Assembly (NCBI GenBank): GCA_030681525.1
Contig: JAUXSD010000002.1
Coordinates: 1 to 34,606, forward strand
Source: Solirubrobacteraceae bacterium
GTDB lineage: Bacteria; Actinomycetota; Thermoleophilia; Solirubrobacterales; Solirubrobacteraceae
Length of the DNA stretch: 34,606 bases
Direction of reading: 5' to 3'
Shown here: piece after piece, positions 15,637-24,737 of the stretch
How positions within the stretch are numbered: position 1 is the stretch's first letter
How the letters are laid out: the number at the start of each line of letters is the position of its first letter
Translations under genes and position numbers: made by a program
The notes under the pieces: model-generated
Seen by the model: only the letters and a program-made list of their open reading frames with translations
What the model was told of the DNA's origin: nothing
Databases searched by the model: none

Positions 15637-15642
15637 ATCATA
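15637..15642 (-). promoter_or_regulatory. putative -10 (TATGAT), leaderless start
   Basis: Read on the minus strand, TATGAT lies eight bases before the GTG at 15628 and is one base from the ideal TATAAT. No -35 match was found at 16-18 bases. Confidence 0.55.
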
Positions 15643-15699
15643 CGCGCGGGCGGCGGACAGCCCCGCGACGTCGTCGGGACGACGCGCAACCATGCAGGG

Positions 15700-18648
15700 G
15701 TGCCGCTCAAGCTCGTCACCGGTCCCGCGAACGCCGAGAAGGCGAAGGTGCTGCTCGACGGCTACCGCGCCGCGCTGCGCCGGGGCGAGGAACCGATCCT
15801 CGTCGTGCCGACGTTTGCCGACGTCGAGCGCTATCGCACGGAGCTCGCCGCCGACGGCGTCGTCTTCGGCGCCCAGGTCGTGCGCTTCGGCTGGCTCATC
15901 GCGGAGTGCGCGCGGCGTGGCGGCGTGCATGGGCGCCCGCTCGCGCCGCTCGCGCGCGAGCGCGTGGCCGCGACCGTCGTCGCCGCCTCGCCGCTGCGGT
16001 CGCTCGCCACCTCCGCGCGCACGCGCGGCTTCGCCCGCGAGCTGCTGCGCCTCGTCGACGAGCTCGAGGCGCTGCGCGTCACGCCGCAGCGCCTCACCCA
16101 GGCCCTGCGCGCCTGGGCCGGCGACGACGACGGCCGCCGCGCGTACGCCGACGAGGTCAGCGGCCTGTACTCGGCCTACCGGCGCCGCCTCGAGCGCCTG
16201 GGCCGGATGGACGCGCCGCTCTACGAGGCGGCCGCGCTCGACGCGCTGCGCGACGACCCCGCCGCCTGGGGCGGCACCCCGGTCTTCTTCTACGGCTTCG
16301 ACGACCTGCAGCCGCTGCAGCACGACGCGGTCGAGACGCTCGCCGCGACCGGCGCGCACGTGACGCTCTCGCTGCCCTACGAGCCGGGGCGGATGGCCTT
16401 CGCGGGGCGGGCCACGACGTACCTCGACCTCTACCGCGAGGGCGTCGAGCAGAAGGTGCTGGCCGCTCGCGCCGAGCACTACGCGCCGGCGTCGCGCGCC
16501 GCGCTGCACCACCTCGAGCGCCGCCTCTTCGAGGACGAGGAGGGCCAGCTCTTCGACCCCGACCCGATCGCCGCCGGCGAGGCGATCACGCTGCTGCAGG
16601 GCGGCGGAGAGCGCGCCGAGCTCGAGCTCGTCGCGGCCGAGGCGGCGCGGCTCATCCGCGAGGACGGCGTCGCGCCGGAGGAGATCGCGGTCGTGCTGCG
16701 CAAGCCCGCCGACCACGCCGCGCTGCTGGCGGAGGTCTTCGCGGCCTTCGCCGTGCCGGTCGCGCTGGACCGCCGCCTCGCGCTCGGTCACACGCCGCTG
16801 GGGCGCGGGCTCGTCGGGCTGCTGCGCTGCGCGCTGCCCGACGGCGCCGCCGAGGACCTGCTGGCCTACCTGCGCACGCCCGGCCTGCTGCAGCGCCCCG
16901 AGCTCGCCGATCGCCTCGAGACGCGGGCGCGCAAGGAGGGCGCGCGCAGCGCCGAGGCGGCGCGGGCGATCTGGGAGCAGGAGCGCTGGCGGCTGGAGGC
17001 GATCGACCGCGTGCGCACCGCGGCGAATCGCGGCGGCAGCGCGCTGGCCGAGCGCCTGGCCGCCGAGCTGCACACGCTCTTCGCCGCGCCGCGGCGGCGG
17101 GCCGCGCAGGTGCTGGTCGGTCCCGAGCAGCAGGACGTCGCGGTCCTCAAGGCGGGACGGGCCGCGCTCGAGCAGCTCGTCACGCTCGCCCGCGCCGACC
17201 GCACGCTCGCCCCGCCGGCCGACGAGCTCGCCGCGCTGATGGCCGACCTCGACGTGTTCGTCGGCACGCGCCCCGGCCCCGGCCGCGTCACCGTCGCCGA
17301 GCCGCTGGCACTGCGCGCGCGCCGCGTGCGGATCCTCTTCGCCTGCGGGCTGCAGGAGGGCGTCTTCCCGGCCGCGCCGCGCACCGAGCCGTTCTTCGGC
17401 GACGTCGAGCGCGAGCAGATCGCCGAGGCCTCGGGGTTGCGGCTGCGCCGGCGCGACGACCTCGGGGCCGAGCGCTACCTGTTCTACGCCGCCGTCTCGC
17501 GCCCCGAAGAGCGGCTGTACCTGTCCTGGCACGAGGCCGCCGACGACGGCGACCTGCGCGTGCGCTCGTTCTTCGTCTCCGACGTCTGCGACCTGTTCGG
17601 CGCCGAGCTCGAGGCGGGCCGGCAGACGCGCTCGCTGGGGGAGGTCGGCTGGCCCGAGGGCGCGGCGCCAAGCGAGCGCGAGCGGCTGCGCGGCGAGGCC
17701 GCGGGCGGGCCGCCGCGCCGCGAGGCGCCGATCGCGCCGCTGCGCGACGAGGCGCTGGTGGCGCAGCTGCGCGATCGCGCGGCGTGGTCGGCGTCGGCGA
17801 TCGAGCTGTGGGCGAGCTGTCCGGTGAAGTGGTTCGTCGAGCGCCGGCTGCGGCCGGAGGGGCTGACGCCCGATCCCGAGGCGATGCTGCGCGGGGCGCT
17901 GACGCACACGGTGCTCGAGGCCATCATGCGCGGCCTGATCGACGCGACGGGCTCGGGACGGCTCAGCGCCGAGACACTGCCGCACGCGCGGCGGCTGGCC
18001 GCCGTCGCGCTCGAGCGCTTCGAGGGCACCGACGCGATGATCATGTCGCGCGACCCCTCCCGCCAGCGCGCGATGGAGCACCGCCTGCGCTCCGACGTTC
18101 TGCGCTACCTCGAGCACGCCGCCGGCGACGACTCCGGGCTCGTCCCGGCCGAGCTCGAGGTCGACTTCGGCGGGCCCAACGACGTCCACCCGCCGCTCGA
18201 GCTGCCCGGCGGCGTGCGCCTGCGCGGGCGCATCGACCGGATCGACACCGACGGCGCCGGGCACGCGCTCGTGCTCGACTACAAGGGCCGCATCGCCGTC
18301 GAGTCCGCTCGCTGGCGCACGACGCGCAAGTACCAGGTCGCGCTGTACCTGCTGGCGGCGCGCGACGTGCTCGGCCTCGAGCCGCTCGGCGGCCTGTACC
18401 AGCCGATCGGCGGCCGCGACCCGCGCGCCCGCGGCCTCGTGGTCGACGACGCCGACGCCGGCCTGTGCACCGTGCGCACCGACCGCCATCCGCGCGAGGC
18501 GTTCGACGCGATCGTCGACGGCGTGCTCGAGGACGTGCTCGCCGCGGTGGCCCAGCTGCGTGCCGGCTTGCTCGAGCCGCGCCCGTCGACGTGCTCCTAC
18601 AACGACAAGGGCTGCATGTACCCCACGATCTGCCGCTGCGAGGCGTAG
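15700..18648 (+). CDS. addB: AddB-like PD-(D/E)XK nuclease subunit
   Basis: This 982-residue protein resembles the AddB subunit of AddAB helicase-nuclease, which resects double-strand breaks for recombination. The C-terminal RecB-type nuclease motif is LVLDYKG with D860 and K862. A four-cysteine iron-sulfur staple surrounds it: C707 in WASCPVKWF, then C965, C972 and C978 at the extreme C-terminus. Spacing is C-x6-C-x5-C where classical AddB has C-x2-C-x5-C. The N-terminal P-loop is degenerate, reading GPANAEKAK instead of a GKT/GKS ending, so ATP hydrolysis by this subunit is doubtful. The GTG at 15700 opens directly into the conserved first strand. It is 13 bases upstream of the AddA-like gene and certainly in one operon. 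Confidence 0.85.
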   Translation: MPLKLVTGPANAEKAKVLLDGYRAALRRGEEPILVVPTFADVERYRTELAADGVVFGAQVVRFGWLIAECARRGGVHGRPLAPLARERVAATVVAASPLRSLATSARTRGFARELLRLVDELEALRVTPQRLTQALRAWAGDDDGRRAYADEVSGLYSAYRRRLERLGRMDAPLYEAAALDALRDDPAAWGGTPVFFYGFDDLQPLQHDAVETLAATGAHVTLSLPYEPGRMAFAGRATTYLDLYREGVEQKVLAARAEHYAPASRAALHHLERRLFEDEEGQLFDPDPIAAGEAITLLQGGGERAELELVAAEAARLIREDGVAPEEIAVVLRKPADHAALLAEVFAAFAVPVALDRRLALGHTPLGRGLVGLLRCALPDGAAEDLLAYLRTPGLLQRPELADRLETRARKEGARSAEAARAIWEQERWRLEAIDRVRTAANRGGSALAERLAAELHTLFAAPRRRAAQVLVGPEQQDVAVLKAGRAALEQLVTLARADRTLAPPADELAALMADLDVFVGTRPGPGRVTVAEPLALRARRVRILFACGLQEGVFPAAPRTEPFFGDVEREQIAEASGLRLRRRDDLGAERYLFYAAVSRPEERLYLSWHEAADDGDLRVRSFFVSDVCDLFGAELEAGRQTRSLGEVGWPEGAAPSERERLRGEAAGGPPRREAPIAPLRDEALVAQLRDRAAWSASAIELWASCPVKWFVERRLRPEGLTPDPEAMLRGALTHTVLEAIMRGLIDATGSGRLSAETLPHARRLAAVALERFEGTDAMIMSRDPSRQRAMEHRLRSDVLRYLEHAAGDDSGLVPAELEVDFGGPNDVHPPLELPGGVRLRGRIDRIDTDGAGHALVLDYKGRIAVESARWRTTRKYQVALYLLAARDVLGLEPLGGLYQPIGGRDPRARGLVVDDADAGLCTVRTDRHPREAFDAIVDGVLEDVLAAVAQLRAGLLEPRPSTCSYNDKGCMYPTICRCEA

Positions 18649-18661
18649 CGGTGCAAGCCTG

Positions 18662-21600
18662 ATGGCCGTGGCAATCCCCTCTCCCCTGATCGGCCCCGGC
18701 GGCCGCCCGTTCACCGCCGAGCAGTCCGAGGCGATCCGGCGCCGCGCCGGCTCGCTGCTGCTGGAGGCCAACGCCGGCAGCGGCAAGACCTCGGTGCTCG
18801 TCGAGCGCTTCGTGCGGTCGGTGCTCGAGGACGGCGTCGCGCCGTCGCGGATCCTCGCGATCACGTTCACCGAGCGGGCGGCCGGGGAGTTGCGGGCCCG
18901 CGTGCGCCAGCGCTTCGTGGAGCTCGGCCGGCGCGACGCCGCACGCGAGACCGAGGCCGCCTGGGTCTCGACGATCCACGGCTTCTGCACGCGGCTGCTG
19001 CGCGCCCACGCGATCGCCGCCGGCCTGGACCCGTCGTTCACCGTGCTCGACGAGGCCGCCGCGCGCCCGCTGCACGACCGCGCCTGGGACGACGCGCTGG
19101 CGCGCCTGCTCGACGGCGAGCACGCCGCCGCCGCGCTGGATCTCGTCGCCGCCTACGACCCCGACCGCCTGCGCACGGCGATCGTGCAGGCCCACGACGC
19201 GCTGCGCAGCGCCGGCCAGATGCGCCCCACGCTGCCGCGTCCGCCGGCCCCCGCCGACCCGCATGCGCTGCGCGCGCCGCTGCAGACCGCCGTCGCGGCC
19301 GCCGCCGCCGATCTTGCACTCGCGGGCGCCGGGGTCACGGTGAGCACCGCGCGCGAGCGCCTCGAGCGCTGCGCCGAGCTGCTCGCCGGCACGCCGCCGG
19401 GCGAACTGCTCCCGCCGCTTTCGAAGCTCACGCTCGGCACGGGCGCGAAGGCCCTCAAGAGCGCCGCCTGCGACGACTACCGCGCCGCGCTCGAGGCGTA
19501 CGGCGCGGCCTGCCGCGACGCCCGCGCGGCAGACGCCGTGAAGCTGCTCGACGAGCTGCTCGGCGACTATGCCGACGCCTACGCCGAGGCCAAGCGCGCC
19601 CGCGCCGCGCTGGACTTCGACGACCTCGAGCTCCACGCCCGCGACCTGCTCGCCCGCGAGCCGGCGCTGCGGCGCTCCTACGCCGAGCGCTTCGAGCGCG
19701 TCATGGTCGACGAGCTGCAGGACTCAAACCCGCTGCAACTGGACCTCTTTCGCGCGCTCGACCGCGATGACCTGTTTCTCGTCGGCGACGAGCAGCAGTC
19801 GATCTACGGCTTCCGCCACGCCGACGTCGACGTCTTTCGCACGCTGCGCGCGCAGTTCGCCGCCGACGGGCGGGTGGCCAGACTGGCGACGAACTTCCGC
19901 TCGCAGGGCGCGATCCTCGACACGATCAACGCGGCGTTTACGGGGTGCTTGGGCGACGGGTTCGTCGCGCTGCGCGAGGGCCGCGCCACGCAGCCGGCCG
20001 GCGAGCCGCTCGTCGAGCTGCTGATCACCGACCAGGCCGGCTGGGAGGACGTCGACCTGGGCGGGATGCGGCCCGGCACGAAGGCCTGGCGCCAGGCCGA
20101 GGCGCGGCTGCTGGCCCAGCGTGTCGCCGATCTCGTCGCGGCGGGGATGCACCGGCCCGAGGAGGTCGTCGTGCTGCTGCGCGCCCTCGGCGACCTGCCG
20201 GTCTACGAGCGCGCGCTCGAGGACCAGGGCCTGCTGACGATGTCGGTCGGCGGGCGCGGCTACTGGGGCCGCCAGGTCGTGCGCGACCTGTGCGCCTGGC
20301 TGGCGGCGCTCGCCAACCCGCGCGACGAGACGGCGCTGTACGGCGTGCTGGCGTCGCCTCTCGTCGGCCTGTCGTCCGACGCGCTCGCCCACGTCGCGCG
20401 GGCGCGGACCGGCAACGCCTGGCGGGCGATCGAGCACGATCCCGACCTGCGCGCGCGCCTGCGCGACGACGATCGCGAGCGCCTCGAGGTGTTCGCCGCG
20501 CGCTTCGCCGCCGAGCGCGCGCTCGCGCCGCGTCTCGGGCTCGACGAGCTGCTGCGCCGCGTCGTCGACGCGACGGGCTATGACCTGCACGTCCTGTCGC
20601 TCGCCGGGGGCGCCCGCCGGCTGGCCAACATCCACCAGCTGCTGCGGCTCGCCGCCGCGTTCGAGCGCGACCGCGGCCGCGACGTGCGCGGCCTCGCCGA
20701 CCTCGCCACGGCGGAGCTCGAGGCCGAGGCGCGCGAGACCGACGCGCCGGTCGAACTCGGCGACGTCAAGGCGGTGCGGCTGATGTCGGTACACGCCGCC
20801 AAGGGGCTCGAGTTCCCCGTCGTCTGCATCGCCGACCTCGGCCGCCAGCGCCCCGCCGACGGCGACGAGGACCTGCTCGTCGCCGAGGGCGAGGTCGGCC
20901 TGCGGCTCGTCGGCCTCGACGGCACGAGCGAGCCGGCGCTGGCCTACGAGCGCCTGCGCGACCGGGCCCGGTGGCGCGCCGCGCGCGAGGAGGAGCGCGT
21001 GATGTACGTCGCGACGACGCGGGCGCAGGAACGGCTGATCGTCAGCGGCGGGGTGCCGCTGGCCGGCTGGCCCGCGGAGGGGCCCAAGGCGCCGCCGCTG
21101 GCCTGGCTCGGCCCGGCCCTGCTGGGCGGCGACCTGCGCGCGCTGCCGCCGGTCGACGACCCGGTCTCCGACGTCGCCTGGGGCGACGGCGCCGCCGTTC
21201 GCTGCTTCGTCAACACGCCGCAGACCGTCGGCCGGGTCCTGCGCGACGACGCGCTGGCGCCCGCCGGCGCCCGCCTGCCGATCGCCGCGCCGCCGCCGCC
21301 GCGTCCGCTCGCGCCCGCCGCGACCCCCGCCGCGCCGGCCACGCGGACGCTGTCGTACTCGCGGCTGGCCGCCTGGCAGCGCTGCGGCTACCGCTACTAC
21401 CTGCAGCGCGAGCTCGGGCTGCCCGAGGAGCCGGCCGACGGCGACGCCGCGGGGGAGGGGCAGGCCGCCGCGCCCGCCGGCCTGGACCCGCGCACGCGCG
21501 GCTCGCTCGTGCACGCGCTGCTCGAGCACGGCGACGCCGACCTCACCGTGCTGGCGCAGAGCTGGGGGATCGAGCTCAGCGCGGCCGAGCACGCCGACGT

Positions 21601-22129
21601 GCTGCGCCTGCACGCGGCGTTCGCGGACTCGCCGCTGGCCCGGCGCATCGAGCGCGCCCGCAGCGTCCACCGCGAGCACGCCTTCACGCTGGCCCTCGGC
21701 GACACGCTGCTGACGGGCGTCGTCGACGTGCTGGCGCACGAGCGCGGTGGGCAGCTCGTCGTCGACTACAAGACCGACGCGCTCGACCCCGCGACCGACC
21801 TGACCGCCTACGTCGACCGCCACTACGCGATCCAGCGCCGCGTGTACGCGCTCGCTGCGCTGCGCGGCGGCGCGGCGCGCGTCGAGGTGGCCTACGCGTT
21901 CCTCGAGCGCCCGGGCGAGCCGGTCGCCGAGCGCTTCGAGGCCGCCGACGCGGACGCGATCGAGGCGCAGCTGCGCACGCTGGCCGCCGGCCTGCTCGCC
22001 GGCGAGTACCCGGTCGCGGCGGTGCCCCATCGCGAGCTGTGTTTGACCTGTCCGGGCCGGCGGGCGCTGTGCTCGTACGGCGAGGAGATGACGCTGCGGC
22101 CGCTCGCCGACACGGTGAGCCCGGGTTGA
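18662..22129 (+). CDS. addA: AddA-like UvrD-family helicase-nuclease
   Basis: This 1155-residue protein has all superfamily 1 helicase motifs in order. These include Walker A NAGSGKT with K42, motif II D350-E-L-Q-D354, motif III GDEQQSIYGFRHAD, LATNFRSQ, SVHAAKGLEFPVV and YVATTRAQERL. The C-terminal RecB nuclease motif is LVVDYKTD with D1035 and K1037. Unusually it also carries four cysteines placed as an iron-sulfur staple: C908 in QRCGYRYY and C1127-x2-C1130-x6-C1137 close to the end. In Bacillus AddAB only the B subunit has such a cluster. With the upstream AddB-like protein it should unwind and degrade broken DNA ends. ATG 18662 fits the start of the conserved TAEQ motif; MAVAIPS opens the protein. 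An alternative name would be an AdnAB-type subunit. Confidence 0.9.
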   Translation: MAVAIPSPLIGPGGRPFTAEQSEAIRRRAGSLLLEANAGSGKTSVLVERFVRSVLEDGVAPSRILAITFTERAAGELRARVRQRFVELGRRDAARETEAAWVSTIHGFCTRLLRAHAIAAGLDPSFTVLDEAAARPLHDRAWDDALARLLDGEHAAAALDLVAAYDPDRLRTAIVQAHDALRSAGQMRPTLPRPPAPADPHALRAPLQTAVAAAAADLALAGAGVTVSTARERLERCAELLAGTPPGELLPPLSKLTLGTGAKALKSAACDDYRAALEAYGAACRDARAADAVKLLDELLGDYADAYAEAKRARAALDFDDLELHARDLLAREPALRRSYAERFERVMVDELQDSNPLQLDLFRALDRDDLFLVGDEQQSIYGFRHADVDVFRTLRAQFAADGRVARLATNFRSQGAILDTINAAFTGCLGDGFVALREGRATQPAGEPLVELLITDQAGWEDVDLGGMRPGTKAWRQAEARLLAQRVADLVAAGMHRPEEVVVLLRALGDLPVYERALEDQGLLTMSVGGRGYWGRQVVRDLCAWLAALANPRDETALYGVLASPLVGLSSDALAHVARARTGNAWRAIEHDPDLRARLRDDDRERLEVFAARFAAERALAPRLGLDELLRRVVDATGYDLHVLSLAGGARRLANIHQLLRLAAAFERDRGRDVRGLADLATAELEAEARETDAPVELGDVKAVRLMSVHAAKGLEFPVVCIADLGRQRPADGDEDLLVAEGEVGLRLVGLDGTSEPALAYERLRDRARWRAAREEERVMYVATTRAQERLIVSGGVPLAGWPAEGPKAPPLAWLGPALLGGDLRALPPVDDPVSDVAWGDGAAVRCFVNTPQTVGRVLRDDALAPAGARLPIAAPPPPRPLAPAATPAAPATRTLSYSRLAAWQRCGYRYYLQRELGLPEEPADGDAAGEGQAAAPAGLDPRTRGSLVHALLEHGDADLTVLAQSWGIELSAAEHADVLRLHAAFADSPLARRIERARSVHREHAFTLALGDTLLTGVVDVLAHERGGQLVVDYKTDALDPATDLTAYVDRHYAIQRRVYALAALRGGAARVEVAYAFLERPGEPVAERFEAADADAIEAQLRTLAAGLLAGEYPVAAVPHRELCLTCPGRRALCSYGEEMTLRPLADTVSPG

Positions 22130-22152
22130 CTGCAGCCATAACGTCTGCGGCC

Positions 22153-22425
22153 ATGAGCGTCCATCCCGCCTCGCCGCCGAACGCGTCCGCCGCGGTCACC
22201 GCTCTCGTGCTCGGCATCCTGGGCATCGTCCTGTGCCCGCTGCTCGGTCCGATCGCGTGGGTCGTCGGGCGCAAGGGCGAGCAGGAGGTCGACGCCTCGG
22301 GCGGCGCGATCGGCGGCCGGGGGATGGCCACGGCGGGCAAGGTCCTCGGGATCATCGGCACCTGCCTGATCGCCATCGTGATCGCCGGCCTGCTCCTGCT
22401 CGTGGCGGGCAGCGACGCGGCCTGA
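22153..22425 (+). CDS. DUF4190 membrane protein (first copy)
   Basis: This 90-residue protein has two hydrophobic segments, about 16-35 and 63-85, joined by a cytosolic-looking loop GRKGEQEVDASGGAIGGRG, the DUF4190 pattern. It is a close paralogue of the product at 22807. Function is unknown. ATG 22153 has TAACGT at 22139-22144 eight bases upstream. It begins the three-gene cassette with the DUF2752 gene. Confidence 0.82.
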   Translation: MSVHPASPPNASAAVTALVLGILGIVLCPLLGPIAWVVGRKGEQEVDASGGAIGGRGMATAGKVLGIIGTCLIAIVIAGLLLLVAGSDAA

Positions 22426-22429
22426 GCCG

Positions 22430-22810
22430 ATGGGCCACGCCGCCACAGCCGGCCGCGTCGAGATCCCGGTCCTACCCGCGGCCGGCCTCAGCGCCGCGAC
22501 CGGCGGTGCGCTGGCCCTCGGCGCCGCCGGCCTCGTCACGGGCACGACAGCCGGCGGGCTGACCTGCGTGTTCGCGGCGGCGACCGGTGTGCCGTGCCCC
22601 TTCTGCGGGATGACCCACGGCGTGGCCGCGCTCGGCGCGGGCGATCTCGCCGGCGCCGTGGCGGCCAACCCGCTGGCCCCGCTGGCGGTTGCGCTGGCGG
22701 CCGCGGTGGCGGTGGCGCTGCTGCTGCGCCGGCGGCTTGCCGTCGCGCCGCCGGCGCCGTGGGCGCTGGGGCTGCTCGTCGGCGCCGTCTGGCTGGTGCG
22801 GGTGCTGTGA
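22430..22810 (+). CDS. DUF2752 membrane protein
   Basis: This 126-residue integral membrane protein has the family hallmark PCPFCGMTHG near residues 56-65. Three or so hydrophobic stretches surround it. The conserved cysteines could bind metal or form a redox pair; the family has no established role. It starts four bases after the stop of the first DUF4190 gene. Its TGA overlaps the GTG of the second DUF4190 gene (22807-22810), which indicates coupled translation. Confidence 0.85.
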   Translation: MGHAATAGRVEIPVLPAAGLSAATGGALALGAAGLVTGTTAGGLTCVFAAATGVPCPFCGMTHGVAALGAGDLAGAVAANPLAPLAVALAAAVAVALLLRRRLAVAPPAPWALGLLVGAVWLVRVL

Positions 22811-23142
22811 ACGGCCCGTCCTACCCGCCGTCGTTCCCGCCCCCGCCTCCGCCGTCGCCGTCGCCGGGCGCTGCGCCCGCGCAGGCCCCCGGGGCCACGG
22901 CTGCGCTCGTGCTGGGGATCCTCAGCATCGTGATCTGCCCGTTGTGCGGGCCGTTCGCGTGGTCGCTCGGGCGCAAGGGCGAGCAGGCCGCCGACGCCTC
23001 GGGCGGATCGCTGGGCGGTCGCGGGCTGGCGACCGCCGGCAAGATCCTCGGCATGATCGGCACGTTCTTTCTGCTGTTGCTGATCGTCCTGCTCGTGCTG
23101 TCGATCGCCTTCGGCGGCGGCGGCGGCGGCTCGGACGCTTAG
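22807..23142 (+). CDS. DUF4190 membrane protein (second copy)
   Basis: A 111-residue protein with a proline-rich N-terminus (NGPSYPPSFPPPPPP) that is probably cytosolic and disordered, then two membrane segments with the loop GRKGEQAADASGGSLGGRG. It matches the first copy at 22153 over the whole membrane part. The GTG start overlaps the preceding stop. Its TAG overlaps by four bases the TAA of the opposing YihY gene. Confidence 0.82.
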   Translation: MNGPSYPPSFPPPPPPSPSPGAAPAQAPGATAALVLGILSIVICPLCGPFAWSLGRKGEQAADASGGSLGGRGLATAGKILGMIGTFFLLLLIVLLVLSIAFGGGGGGSDA

Positions 23143-24083
23143 CGTGTGACCGAGCCCGGCGGCGGGGCCAGCACGTCGCGGCCGTAGCCATCCCCGGAAC
23201 CGTCGGACCGCGCCTCGCTCGCGCTGATCGTGCGCAACGGACCGCGCGGCTTGCGCGAGCCCCGCGCCGTCCCGTCGACGACGCTGTTGAGCTCGGCGCC
23301 GAAGAGGAACGCGATGCTCGAGATGTACAGCCACAGCAGCAGGATCACCGCGCCGGCGAAGGCGCCGTACGTCGCGCCGTACTTGCCGAAGTTCGACACG
23401 TAGAAGAAGAACGCAGCGGAGGCGACCATCCAGATGGCGACGCCGACGAGCCCGCCGGGGCTGAGGATCCGCCTCCGCCGCGCGTCGATGTCGGGCGCGA
23501 ACGCGAACACGAGCGAGTACAGCGCCAGGATCGCGCCGATGGCCACCGCCCAGCGCGCGACGCGCCAGATCGAGGCGGCGGTGTCGCCGAGCCCGATCGT
23601 GCCGAAGACGTCGTTGGCGAGACCGCCGCCGAGGAACACCGACACGAGCGCGACGATCGCGAGCAGGATGGCCACCAGCGTGAAGCCGATGTCGGCGAGC
23701 TTGTGCATGACGAAGCCGCGCGAGTCCTCGACGCCGTAGACGTAGTTCAGGGCGCGGCCGGCCGCGCCGAACGCGCCGGAGGCGCCGTAGAGCGCGACCG
23801 CGACGCCGAAGATCAGGGCGATCGACACCGCGCCGCCCGCCTCGACGGTCTTCGTCAGGAGGGCGTCCAGCGCATCGGTCACCTCGGCGGGCGCGCCGTT
23901 GTCGCTGGCGTAGTCGACCGTCTTCGTGACGACCGATCGGTCGCCGAGCACCCCGAGCAGCGAGATCCCGACCAGCAGCGCCGGGAACAGCGACATCATC
24001 ATGTAGTACGTCAGCGCGGCCGCGCGATCGATCATCTCGTCGGCCTGAAACTCCTTGAACGCCTGCTTGAGCTTGTCGGCCAT
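23139..24083 (-). CDS. YihY/BrkB-family membrane protein
   Basis: This 314-residue integral membrane protein belongs to the YihY/virulence factor BrkB family. It opens with AFKEFQADEMIDRAAALTYYMMMSLFPALL, of which the ALTYYMMMSLFPA stretch is the family signature before the first of about six membrane spans. A Gly/Ala-rich IFGVAVALYGASGAFGA and a late GGLVGVAIWMVAS span follow. The C-terminal tail (KPRGPLRTISASE) is polar and cytosolic. Function is unsettled; transport of a lipid or small molecule has been suggested for relatives. GGGGAG ten bases before ATG 24083 supports the start. It lies directly downstream of the ANTAR gene on the same strand. Confidence 0.93.
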   Translation of the reverse strand: MADKLKQAFKEFQADEMIDRAAALTYYMMMSLFPALLVGISLLGVLGDRSVVTKTVDYASDNGAPAEVTDALDALLTKTVEAGGAVSIALIFGVAVALYGASGAFGAAGRALNYVYGVEDSRGFVMHKLADIGFTLVAILLAIVALVSVFLGGGLANDVFGTIGLGDTAASIWRVARWAVAIGAILALYSLVFAFAPDIDARRRRILSPGGLVGVAIWMVASAAFFFYVSNFGKYGATYGAFAGAVILLLWLYISSIAFLFGAELNSVVDGTARGSRKPRGPLRTISASEARSDGSGDGYGRDVLAPPPGSVTR

Positions 24084-24128
24084 GCGGTGCAGGCTCCCCG
24101 CGCGAGCGTCCGGGTAAGCGGGCCGGGG

Positions 24129-24737
24129 TTACTCGGCGTGGTTGGGCAGCAGCGAGTGGCCGTCGGCGACGGCATGGGCGAGCTCGACCACCCGCCGGTT
24201 GGAGCGGCGCGCCTGCTGGCGCATGAGCTCGAACGCCTGGCGCTCGTCGACGCCGTGGCGCTCCATGAGGATCCCCTTGGCGCGCTCGATCGTGCCGCGC
24301 CGCTCCAGCGCGCTCTCGAGCTGCTCGACCTGCTCCTGCAGCCGCGTCTTCTCGGCGTGGCGCTTCATGACGAGCTCGATCGCGGCCTGCACCTCCTCGT
24401 CGAACTGCGGCCGCGCGAAGGCATCGATCCCGCGCTCGGCCGCGCTGCTGACGAAATGCGACTCGTGCGAGCCGAGCAGCACGATCAGCGGACCGCGCGC
24501 GTACTCGTTGATCTCCTCGATGAGGTCCAGCGCATGGTCGTCGTCGTCGTGCACGACGACGACCGACAGGTCCGGGTCGTCGCGGGCGATCAGGTCCGCG
24601 GCCTGCGTGGCCGTGACCGCGTGCGCGGTGACCTCGTGACCGAGGCCGGCGAGCAGCTCGTCGGTGGCCCGGAGCGTCGATTCGTCCTCGTCGGCGGCCA
24701 GGATCCGCAGGCTCTTGGTTCTGATGTCGTCGGGCAT
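24129..24737 (-). CDS. ANTAR-domain regulator with degenerate receiver
   Basis: This 202-residue protein has an N-terminal receiver-like domain (about 8-125), a coiled-coil linker (KTRLQEQVEQLESALERRG) and an ANTAR RNA-binding domain at about 145-195. The ANTAR domain carries TIERAKGILMERHGVDERQAFELMR. ANTAR proteins act as antiterminators by binding paired RNA hairpins. The receiver looks non-canonical. The phosphorylation strand ends VVVVHDDDD rather than xxLLDxxMP, and the conserved lysine of the KP motif is replaced by arginine in FARPQ. Activation by a classical histidine kinase is therefore uncertain. A palindrome at 24747-24760 lies ten bases upstream. It is divergent from the sigma gene at 24895. 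Confidence 0.9.
   Translation of the reverse strand: MPDDIRTKSLRILAADEDESTLRATDELLAGLGHEVTAHAVTATQAADLIARDDPDLSVVVVHDDDDHALDLIEEINEYARGPLIVLLGSHESHFVSSAAERGIDAFARPQFDEEVQAAIELVMKRHAEKTRLQEQVEQLESALERRGTIERAKGILMERHGVDERQAFELMRQQARRSNRRVVELAHAVADGHSLLPNHAE

Noticed and set aside
15562..19041. Minus-strand open frame of over 1100 codons across the addB-like gene
   Set aside because: Shadow of a gene with clear domains on the plus strand; the antisense product has no recognisable domain.
22126..22144. TTGACT plus TAACGT before the first DUF4190 gene as a classical -35/-10 promoter
   Set aside because: The spacer is only seven bases, too short for a sigma-70 promoter; only the TAACGT remains a candidate.
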